From Dehalococcoidia bacterium (GTDB taxonomy: Bacteria > Chloroflexota > Dehalococcoidia > Dehalococcoidales > UBA1222), in contig WQTJ01000070.1 of the NCBI GenBank assembly GCA_009786345.1, forward strand, positions 1 through 5,002: a DNA stretch of 5,002 nt, given 5' to 3'. The notes beneath the pieces were generated by a model. That model did no database searches. It was given only the letters and a program-made list of their open reading frames with translations, and was not told the origin of the DNA. This document shows, piece after piece, positions 1-5,002 of the stretch (position 1 is its first letter; the number at the start of each line of letters is the position of its first letter). A program made the position numbers and the translations under genes.

Positions 1-12
1 AGTTTCTTTTAC

Positions 13-150
13 TTACTGCTGCTTGGTCTTCCATTCTGCAAATGCCCGCTTACCCTTGTCAACGCCAAAGTAAATTGTAAGAAAGCGCCAGTGAAGCACT
101 CTCCGTAGCACAAGACTGCGGGGTATCAGCCGTAGCTCGCTTCGCTCGCG
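13..150 (-). other. Short open frame, possible gene remnant (unrecognised)
   Basis: After the operon terminator the minus strand stays open for 45 codons, from just after a TAG at 153-151 to a TAA at 15-13. The last residues read FGVDKGKRAFAEWKTKQQ, which looks protein-like (mixed charge, aromatic residues, lysine-rich end). No ATG is in frame. Two GTG codons occur, but neither has a Shine-Dalgarno sequence, and the 5' part is the repetitive GCTCGCTTCGCTCGC stretch. I do not recognise the product. It could be the decayed tail of a gene, part of an intergenic repeat family, or chance. The opposite strand is also open in the same register over 1-105, which weakens the coding argument. Not a confident gene. 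Confidence 0.2.
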
Positions 151-152
151 CT

Positions 153-173
153 AAAGGAACGCCCCAAGGGGCG
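153..173 (-). terminator. Probable intrinsic terminator of the four-gene operon
   Basis: Read on the minus strand, a perfect inverted repeat CGCCCC-TT-GGGGCG (173-160) is followed at once by TTCCTTT (159-153). The innermost bases form a CUUG loop, so the effective stem is about five to six G:C pairs. It lies 22 bases after the TAG stop of the solute-binding protein gene, the expected place for the operon's 3' end. The T tract is interrupted by two C, so termination may be incomplete. Confidence 0.6.
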
Positions 174-195
174 AGGTATAAGTTCCCCAATCAAG

Positions 196-1803
196 CTAGG
201 AGTGTAACGCAATTGATCTTTGGATATAAACCTCGTTAAGAGCTACTATCCCCAACGCGTTCACGTGATAACCCTTAACATAGCTCTGCACAAGATACAT
301 ATTTTGGCTAGTCCACAACGGCATGCAAGCGGCATCATTTACCAATAGTTGCTCAGCCTGCTGATATAATTTCAGGCTGGCATTTATGTCAGTTTCCGCT
401 GTTGCCTGTGCCAATAACATATCTACTTGGGCATTACTGTAGCCACCAACATTGTACGGGGCTCCACTGCTGAAAAGTACCTCTAGAAAATTCTGAGGAT
501 TGGCATAATCCGCAATCCACCCCCAGTAATACATGTTGTCTTTTTCTTGCTTAAGACCATAACTGAATAATTGCGGATTAAGCTGGCGCACTTCAATATC
601 AATACCAAAAACTTTTTCCCAGTCATAAACAATCGCCTCCAGATCGCTTGGAATTGATCCGCCATAACCGCTCACTGTTATTACAATCTTAGGCAAATTA
701 GCTGCAGAACCATACTTAGACTGCGCAATTAGGGCTTTAGCTTTTGCAACATCATACGGCACTGTTTCAAGTGACGCATTATACCCAGGCATGCTAGGAG
801 GGAGAATACCGCCTACAGGAACCATTACGTCACGAAACATGAGGTTAGCAATTTTATCTTTATCAACAGTCATTGAAAAAGCTAAGCGAATAGCTAGATC
901 ATCAAAAGGTGCTTCATTCATATTAAATCCAAGGTAGTACAAGCTCAATGATGGTGTAATAGCTAGCTGCGCATAGAAACTGCCGCTTGGATCAGTCACA
1001 CGATCATAATATGAAAGAGCCACAGCGGCTACATCTATCTCACCAGACTCATACAAATTCATAGGTATGCCAGCAAGTAGCTTATAGACCACCTTGTTGA
1101 GTTTGGCTTTATTTCCATAGTACAAAGAGTTTCGCTCCAACACCAACTGCTTGCCTTTTGCCCAAGAAGCCAAACGGAATGGACCTGTGCCATTGGGATT
1201 ATTCCACCAAACTGTACCACTTGTAACATTGGGCTTATCCACAGCGAATGCTGTTGGATAAGACAGTTTAGCTAAGAAAGCAGCGCTTGGGGCTGACAGC
1301 TTTACTTCAAGAGTATAATCATTCACTGCACGTACGCCACTCAAGCTACTAGCAGAGCCGGCAATCATATCTGTGGCTCCCTTGATATCGCCTAAGTAGG
1401 TAGCCGCTGTCTGTGATCCAATAAGCGGAGAACATGTGCGTTCCCATGCATACTTGAATGTAGAAGCAGTCACTTTACTGCCATCATGAAAAGTCACATT
1501 TTGGCGCAATTGAAAAGTATAAGTCAGCCCATCGCTACTGACGTGCCAGTTTGACGCAATATCCGGTACTGGTTCAAGACTGTCATCTAAGCGCACCAAG
1601 CCACTGAATATCTGCATGATATACTCGTTTGAAGTTGAATCACCTGCCAAAGCAGGATCCAGTGTTAATGGATCTTGCCCATATAAATTGAGTGTTCCCG
1701 AGCCACCAACATCACTATGCCTGCCACAAGCACTCAACAACCCGAAATTTACTAACACAAACAGGCAAACAAGCATCAGAGTTATGTTAATTAATTTCTT
1801 CAT
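196..1803 (-). CDS. ABC transporter solute-binding lipoprotein, peptide-binding (OppA/SBP_bac_5) family
   Basis: This 535-residue protein should sit on the outer face of the membrane and capture oligopeptides or a similar solute for an ABC importer. The N-terminus has a KK pair, a hydrophobic core and a lipobox LSAC, placing the lipidated cysteine at residue 26. Family 5 features follow: DPLTLDPALA near 44-53, the lobe I stretch PDIASNWHVSSDGLTYTF at about 80-97, NGTGPFRLASW at about 204-214, and WGWIADYANPQNFL at about 427-440. Length matches the full family, with no truncation. The start is the ATG at 1803, because AGGA lies 7 bases upstream and the signal peptide begins there; the frame is open further upstream only by overlapping the previous gene. 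It starts 4 bases after the metallopeptidase stop. No permease or ATPase gene is in the window, so it may be an orphan or serve a system encoded elsewhere. The exact ligand cannot be read from sequence. It stops with TAG. Confidence 0.92.
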   Translation of the reverse strand: MKKLINITLMLVCLFVLVNFGLLSACGRHSDVGGSGTLNLYGQDPLTLDPALAGDSTSNEYIMQIFSGLVRLDDSLEPVPDIASNWHVSSDGLTYTFQLRQNVTFHDGSKVTASTFKYAWERTCSPLIGSQTAATYLGDIKGATDMIAGSASSLSGVRAVNDYTLEVKLSAPSAAFLAKLSYPTAFAVDKPNVTSGTVWWNNPNGTGPFRLASWAKGKQLVLERNSLYYGNKAKLNKVVYKLLAGIPMNLYESGEIDVAAVALSYYDRVTDPSGSFYAQLAITPSLSLYYLGFNMNEAPFDDLAIRLAFSMTVDKDKIANLMFRDVMVPVGGILPPSMPGYNASLETVPYDVAKAKALIAQSKYGSAANLPKIVITVSGYGGSIPSDLEAIVYDWEKVFGIDIEVRQLNPQLFSYGLKQEKDNMYYWGWIADYANPQNFLEVLFSSGAPYNVGGYSNAQVDMLLAQATAETDINASLKLYQQAEQLLVNDAACMPLWTSQNMYLVQSYVKGYHVNALGIVALNEVYIQRSIALHS

Positions 1804-1814
1804 GTCATTATCCT
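1804..1814 (-). promoter_or_regulatory. Shine-Dalgarno of the solute-binding protein gene, overlapping the upstream stop
   Basis: The minus strand reads AGGA-TAA-TGAC-ATG. AGGA (1814-1811) belongs to the last sense codons of the metallopeptidase gene, TAA is its stop, and the ATG follows 7 bases after the AGGA. A ribosome finishing the upstream gene would sit directly over this site, which implies translational coupling. The site also decides the start, favouring 1803 over upstream in-frame codons. Confidence 0.8.
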
Positions 1815-2968
1815 GCTTGTGAAAGAGTAATATATTTTTGCTCGGCGAAAGCCAGCCACGCCTGATACAACCCATCCATATCAAAACCATAAACAGCCTG
1901 CATCGCATCATCATATGTACTACCTTGTCTAAAAGCTGCTAACAGTGCGGTCATCTTGGTCGAGCCATATTGCGAAATCAGAAAATCCACTATGCTATAA
2001 CTCTGAGCATATTCCTGACGCGCTAGATTTGAATCTGTAGAAAATGGGCTGGACATACTGCGCACACTGAATAATTTGTCACTGGCTAATGCTGAAACAA
2101 GTATTTCTTTAAAACTTGATTCAAGTGGTCCCTCGGCATACATTGCCAGACCCTCATCTAGCCATACAGGTATATGATTATACGGATTGCTGGTCATTTG
2201 GTAGTTCACCATATGTGTCAGTTCATGAACAAGCGCACGTTCTCCCCATGCTATGTTGAAATCATTAATACCTATAATGATAGTACTATAGGAAGTAAAA
2301 GCAACGCCTCCAGTCCATTCCTGAGCAAAAAGCATAGCACCTAACATATCACTAGTATTCGAATATACATAGATAGATACTTGCCGACTTAGACTGGCAC
2401 CTGTGCTAGCCTCCAAATCAGACAGTCCTTGAATAGCGGTATTCAGCAACCTCTGTGCAAAAGCATCACTCCCACTATACCAATAGAGAGTTATTTTATC
2501 CTGCTGCATGCTCTTCCAAGAGTAACGTGTGTCGCTGAAATAGACCTTTTGATGCTCAGTAGTAAGCTTTCCGCCAGTAGAGTCTGTGATAGTCCACCAG
2601 TAGTCAACGATAGTCCCAGTAGGCAAACTCCCTGTATAACGCATGTCCCATACATATGAAGCACTAACTTTGGTTGAAGAAGTAAAATTAAGCTTCTCTT
2701 CCGTCACTACTTTAACAAAACTGTCGCATTCTACGCTGAAGTGCAACCTCACATCAACAATAGGCACGTCACTGCCTGCCTGTACTTCAAAAACAAGTGC
2801 TTCTGGAAATTGCGGCGTCGCCTTGCTGGTAATAACACTAATGGACGAAATTTCAGAGGGTGCATCCCTGTAATCCACCACTTCCAGCGGATAGCTAGAA
2901 ACCATCCCGGACATAAAACCAAGTATCACGATAAGTATTGATATTAGAAGAATTGCTTTCTTAAACAT
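1808..2968 (-). CDS. Exported or membrane-anchored zinc metallopeptidase, peptidase MA-like (gluzincin type)
   Basis: This 386-residue protein has a short basic N-terminus (MFKK) and a hydrophobic segment at about 5-22, acting as signal peptide or membrane anchor, so the rest lies outside the cytoplasm. Residues 45-145 form a beta-rich region resembling an immunoglobulin-like fold (FEVQAGSD...VDYWWTITDSTGG). The catalytic domain follows, with HELTH at 248-252 (two zinc-ligand histidines and the catalytic glutamate) and WLDEGLAMY at 269-277, whose glutamate (272) fits the third zinc ligand. A helical C-terminal part (YGSTKMTALL, FDMDGLYQAWLAF) matches the peptidase MA-like layout. All expected catalytic residues are present, but the substrate is unknown. 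The ATG at 2968 is preferred because GGAG lies 7 bases upstream; a GTG at 2971 is adjacent but too close to it. The gene begins 4 bases after the prfB stop and ends 4 bases before the lipoprotein gene. The domain style suggests Chloroflexota. Confidence 0.85.
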   Translation of the reverse strand: MFKKAILLISILIVILGFMSGMVSSYPLEVVDYRDAPSEISSISVITSKATPQFPEALVFEVQAGSDVPIVDVRLHFSVECDSFVKVVTEEKLNFTSSTKVSASYVWDMRYTGSLPTGTIVDYWWTITDSTGGKLTTEHQKVYFSDTRYSWKSMQQDKITLYWYSGSDAFAQRLLNTAIQGLSDLEASTGASLSRQVSIYVYSNTSDMLGAMLFAQEWTGGVAFTSYSTIIIGINDFNIAWGERALVHELTHMVNYQMTSNPYNHIPVWLDEGLAMYAEGPLESSFKEILVSALASDKLFSVRSMSSPFSTDSNLARQEYAQSYSIVDFLISQYGSTKMTALLAAFRQGSTYDDAMQAVYGFDMDGLYQAWLAFAEQKYITLSQAG

Positions 2969-2979
2969 CACATTACTCC
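2969..2979 (-). promoter_or_regulatory. Shine-Dalgarno of the metallopeptidase gene, overlapping the prfB stop
   Basis: The minus strand reads GGAG-TAA-TGTG-ATG. GGAG (2979-2976) lies in the last codons of prfB, TAA (2975-2973) is the prfB stop, and the ATG at 2968 comes 7 bases after the GGAG. The layout is nearly identical to the next junction downstream and points to translational coupling of the metallopeptidase to prfB. Confidence 0.8.
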
Positions 2980-4068
2980 ATTGTCAATCGCAAATAAGCA
3001 TTTATAAAAGCATCTATTTCACCACCAAGAACAGCATCTGTATTTCCGCTTTCAAAACCAGTTCGATGGTCTTTCACCAAGTGATAAGGATGAAGCGTAT
3101 AACTGCGTATCTGATTGCCCCACTCAGCTGAAATGTGTTTTCCCTTAAGACGTGCACATTCCTCATCACGCTTGGCCAATTCAATCTTGAAGAGGCGTGC
3201 GGTGAGAATACGCATCGCGATTTCTTTATTTTGGTGTTGTGATCGTTCAGTTTGACTGGTAACCACTATACCACTGGGTATATGCACGATACGCACCGCA
3301 CTGGATACTTTCTGCACATTCTGCCCGCCAGGTCCACTTGATCGATAAGCTTCTACACGAACATCCTCCGGCCTGATTTCAATATCCACGTTGCTTTCCA
3401 CTTCAGGCATAACTTCCGCCAAAGCAAACGACGTATGCCTAGCATGATCTGAATCAAAAGGCGAAAGACGTATCAAACGATGCACTCCATGTTCACTTTT
3501 CAGATAGCCATATGCATAATCACCGGAGATTTCAATTGTTATGCTCTTAATGCCAGCTTCTTCACCAGACGACTTATCCAATATCTCCGTTTTATAGCTG
3601 TGACGTTCGGCCCAGGCCAAATACATGCGCAAAAGCATATCCGCCCAATCCTGACTATCAACCCCACCCGCTCCTGCATGAATAGCAACAATAGCATTGC
3701 GCATATCATAAGGCGAGGCAAAAGCAAGTTTGAACTCCATGTCATCCAGTGATGCAATGAGTTGAACCATCTCCACTTCAATCTCATTATCCATATCAGA
3801 GCTAGGGGACTCTTCATTTAGCAGTATTAACTCATCTAATTCAGCCGCTTTGTATTCAACTGCCCTCCACTGTCCAACATTCTTTTTCAGCTCTGCTAAG
3901 CGTCGCATTTTACTCTGGGCAACAGTCGCATCATCCCAAAAATCTTGTGAAATAACGGACTGTTCCAGTTCAGCTATCTCTTTTTCCATAGAAATGATGT
4001 CAAAGACGCACCATATCATCGCTAATGCGACGTTTTTCACCAAGCAGACGATCCCTTATTTCCGACAT
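2973..4068 (-). CDS. prfB: Peptide chain release factor 2 (RF2), made by programmed +1 frameshift
   Basis: RF2 recognises UGA and UAA in the ribosomal A site and triggers release of the finished peptide. A 22-codon leader starts at ATG 4068 (MSEIRDRLLG...MVRL) and ends at an in-frame TGA (4002-4000). Skipping the T at 4002 moves the ribosome to the main frame, which begins DIISMEKEIAELE and runs 342 residues, giving 364 in total, close to the 365 of E. coli RF2. The anticodon-like SPF lies at 202-204 and the catalytic GGQ at 247-249 (context SSGPGGQNVQKV), both near their E. coli positions. SPF rather than PxT separates it from RF1. The start is supported by AGGA 7 bases upstream, and a continuous reading from a TTG at 4043 would lose the conserved N-terminus. 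It follows nfi by 43 bases and is coupled to the metallopeptidase gene. An automatic caller will probably give a truncated N-terminus or two pieces. Confidence 0.97.
3999..4012 (-). promoter_or_regulatory. prfB: prfB programmed +1 frameshift site (CTT TGA C)
   Basis: The minus strand reads GGTG-CGT-CTT-TGA-C. CTT (4005-4003) is codon 22, TGA (4002-4000) is the in-frame stop, and the next base is C, the context that makes UGA termination slow. Slippage of the CUU tRNA onto UUU brings GAC into the A site. GGTG (4012-4009) sits where E. coli has AGGGGG, three bases before CTT, and can pair with the GGUG-complementary part of the 16S 3' end, though more weakly. In this known autoregulation, abundant RF2 terminates at codon 23 and scarce RF2 allows frameshifting and more RF2. 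Confidence 0.95.
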
Positions 4069-4080
4069 TTCCACTTCCTC
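4069..4080 (-). promoter_or_regulatory. prfB: Shine-Dalgarno of prfB
   Basis: The minus strand reads GAGGAAGTGGAA immediately before ATG 4068. AGGA (4079-4076) lies 7 bases from the ATG, the same spacing as in the two downstream genes. This site fixes the prfB start in the leader frame, upstream of the frameshift. Confidence 0.8.
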
Positions 4081-4111
4081 ATTAAAATTTTATTAAACAT
4101 TTATGATGCTA

Positions 4112-4795
4112 TTATGCTACATATGTCACAGGTAATTTACAACCAGCCACCAAATGTGCCAGCCGTGTAGGTTCAGGTAACCTATAACCCCGCGTACACG
4201 ACAACACCCATTGTAAAGCATTTTCTAAACTTATGTTATGTCCACTGGAAACGTACAACGGACTACTACCGCGTCGCGTGCGTAAAGCAGTCCCAATAAT
4301 TACACCATTATCATACAAGTATGCAACACTGCCAGCCTCAATATTCAACTCAGCGTGTTTACCGAAAAGACGTGATTTCGCACAACCAATGGTCGGGACA
4401 TCAAGCCATAATCCCAGATGTGAGGCTATACCAAAACGCCGAGGATGGGCTATTCCGTGACCATCAACCAGCAATAAATCAGGACGATGACGCAGTTTTT
4501 CAAATAGATTGATAATTAAAGGAGCCTCACGAAACGACAGAAACCCTGGGATATACGGAAAAGATAGTGATGCTGTTTCAACTTGTACCTCAACCAACTC
4601 AAGCGATGGATAGCTAAGCACAACCAGTGCGGCTATACCCATGTTGCTACCGCGCGGCACAGAGATATCCGCGCCCGCCACCCATCGCACACTTTTCACA
4701 TCGCCATAGGCACACACCTGCTTTGCCAACCTATTCTGCAAATCAACTGCTTCAGCAGGCGTTAGGTTCCAAGCGTGCATCAAATTACTAACCAT
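4112..4795 (-). CDS. nfi: Endonuclease V (deoxyinosine 3'-endonuclease)
   Basis: Endonuclease V starts repair of deaminated purines by nicking the second phosphodiester bond 3' to deoxyinosine in a Mg2+-dependent reaction in the cytoplasm. The 227-residue protein is full length (E. coli 223) and aligns by eye throughout. It has AGADIS with the metal-binding aspartate at 43, PYIPGFLSFRE with the strand-separating PYIP wedge at 80-83 and glutamate 90, DGHGIAHPRR with aspartate 111, DVPTIGCAKSRL with lysine 140, and GYRLPEPTRLAH with histidine 214. All catalytic residues are present. It is the first gene of the operon, and prfB follows 43 bases later. The start at ATG 4795 has no clear Shine-Dalgarno and lies 8 bases after a perfect TATAAT, suggesting a leaderless message. 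The alternative ATG at 4780 also lacks a ribosome site. It stops with TAA. Confidence 0.97.
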   Translation of the reverse strand: MVSNLMHAWNLTPAEAVDLQNRLAKQVCAYGDVKSVRWVAGADISVPRGSNMGIAALVVLSYPSLELVEVQVETASLSFPYIPGFLSFREAPLIINLFEKLRHRPDLLLVDGHGIAHPRRFGIASHLGLWLDVPTIGCAKSRLFGKHAELNIEAGSVAYLYDNGVIIGTALRTRRGSSPLYVSSGHNISLENALQWVLSCTRGYRLPEPTRLAHLVAGCKLPVTYVA

Positions 4796-4803
4796 ACTTT
4801 CAC

Positions 4804-4832
4804 ATTATAGGAGATAGAAATAAGGCAAACAA
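4804..4832 (-). promoter_or_regulatory. Predicted sigma-70-type promoter of nfi and the operon
   Basis: On the minus strand a perfect -10 box TATAAT (4809-4804) is preceded, after a 17-base spacer, by TTGTTT (4832-4827), a weak -35 that keeps the TTG. Transcription should begin at about 4798-4795, at or within three bases of the nfi start codon. The A/T-rich spacer and lack of another good -10 box before the genes support it as the operon promoter. The weak -35 suggests modest strength. Confidence 0.55.
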
Positions 4833-4861
4833 ACCAAAAACTCATATACTTAAAATCCATG

Positions 4862-4896
4862 CCCCTAAGGCATAGCCGGACAACATTGTCAAGGGG
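4862..4896. repeat. Compact nested inverted repeats upstream of the operon promoter
   Basis: CCCCT (4862-4866) and AGGGG (4892-4896) can pair. Between them are GGC-ATA-GCC (4869-4877) and GACAA-CA-TTGTC (4879-4890). As RNA on either strand this could fold into a small three-way junction. As DNA, the central 12-base palindrome could be a dimeric repressor site. On the minus strand it lies 26 bases after a TGA at 4924-4922, so it may be the 3' end structure of an upstream gene, although no T tract follows directly. The role is unknown. Confidence 0.35.
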
Positions 4897-4921
4897 TGTA
4901 AATCATCATTTCACGGCTGTT

Positions 4922-5002
4922 TCATAAATTATTACAGAGCTGAGCAAGCAAAGAATTATCTAACAGACAAGAAAGCAAGTGAGCTTTAATGGTAGACTTT
5001 AC
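4922..5002 (-). CDS. Possible C-terminal fragment of an upstream gene (partial, unrecognised)
   Basis: The minus strand is open from the right window edge for 26 codons to TGA at 4924-4922, ending LLDNSLLAQLCNNL. The other two minus frames are closed within this stretch. The peptide is leucine-rich and helix-like but matches no family I know. An open run of this length can easily occur by chance, so this is only a candidate. If real, the inverted repeats at 4862-4896 would follow it as a 3' end structure, and nfi would be the first gene of a separate transcript. Confidence 0.2.
   Translation of the reverse strand, partial: VKSTIKAHLLSCLLDNSLLAQLCNNL

Noticed and set aside
1..105. Plus-strand open frame at the left edge (35 codons to TAG at 106-108)
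   Set aside because: It is in register with the minus-strand open frame and has no recognisable protein character beyond a leucine run, so probably a mirror effect or chance.
196..1914. Longer 572-residue version of the solute-binding protein starting at 1914
   Set aside because: The extra 37 residues overlap the 3' end of the metallopeptidase gene, lack signal-peptide character and have no ribosome site. The ATG at 1803 has AGGA at 7 bases and starts a textbook lipoprotein signal.
2969..2971. GTG at 2971 as start of the metallopeptidase gene
   Set aside because: It lies only 4 bases from the GGAG, while the adjacent ATG at 2968 lies at 7 bases, the spacing seen in the other genes.
2973..4043. 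Continuous 356-residue RF2 starting at TTG 4043
   Set aside because: Its first 14 residues do not resemble RF2, the start codon is rare, and the leader frame plus CTT-TGA-C explains the conserved N-terminus.
4069..4140. Separate promoter for prfB between nfi and prfB
   Set aside because: Only weak matches are visible, such as GTGACA with CATAAA at 18 bases, or an isolated TAAAAT in an AT-rich run with no -35. They are not better than chance for AT-rich sequence.
3480..4170. Plus-strand and alternate minus-strand open frames across prfB, nfi and the metallopeptidase
   Set aside because: They lie opposite or out of frame within clearly conserved genes, have no ribosome sites and resemble no protein family.
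4864..4892. Promoter with consensus -35 TTGACA (minus strand, 4892-4887)
   Set aside because: No acceptable -10 hexamer lies 16-18 bases downstream (CTTAGG and neighbours). The TTGACA is part of the GACAA/TTGTC palindrome.
4989..5002. Start of a divergent plus-strand gene at ATG 4989 or GTG 4980
   Set aside because: Only five to eight codons are in view, with no clear Shine-Dalgarno or promoter. It cannot be supported.

Overview
The window carries four complete genes, all on the minus strand and closely packed, so transcription runs from right to left: nfi (endonuclease V, 4795-4112), prfB (peptide chain release factor 2, 4068-2973, read through a programmed +1 frameshift), a signal-anchored HExxH metallopeptidase of the peptidase MA type (2968-1808), and an OppA-like solute-binding lipoprotein (1803-196). 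Gaps between genes are 43, 4 and 4 bases, which suggests one operon. A good -10 box lies just upstream of nfi, and a GC-rich hairpin with a T-rich tail follows the last stop codon.

Organism: a bacterium with moderately AT-rich DNA. The metallopeptidase has an N-terminal beta-rich domain before the HELTH domain and ends in the HELTH / WLDEGLAMY / C-terminal helical layout. From memory, that layout is typical of Chloroflexota (Dehalococcoidia/Anaerolineae). The GPGGQNVQKV form of the RF2 catalytic loop agrees with this. The assignment is an inference from protein style; no rRNA or marker gene is in view.

Layout: 1-195 is non-genic or degraded sequence holding the probable operon terminator (about 153-173) and a 45-codon open frame without a convincing start. 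196-4795 is the operon. 4796-5002 holds the nfi promoter, a compact set of inverted repeats (4862-4896) and an open frame (4922-5002) that may be the tail of another minus-strand gene.

How the genes may work together: nfi (repair of deaminated purines) and prfB (translation termination at UGA/UAA) are housekeeping genes. The two downstream genes encode an exported protease and a peptide-binding lipoprotein, which could form a peptide-scavenging pair, although no permease or ATPase is visible here. Both downstream genes have Shine-Dalgarno sequences abutting the previous stop codon, so their translation is probably coupled to prfB. Because prfB is itself gated by the RF2-sensitive frameshift, the secreted pair might respond to RF2 supply. 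That last idea is speculative. No mobile element, CRISPR array, tRNA or rRNA was recognised.
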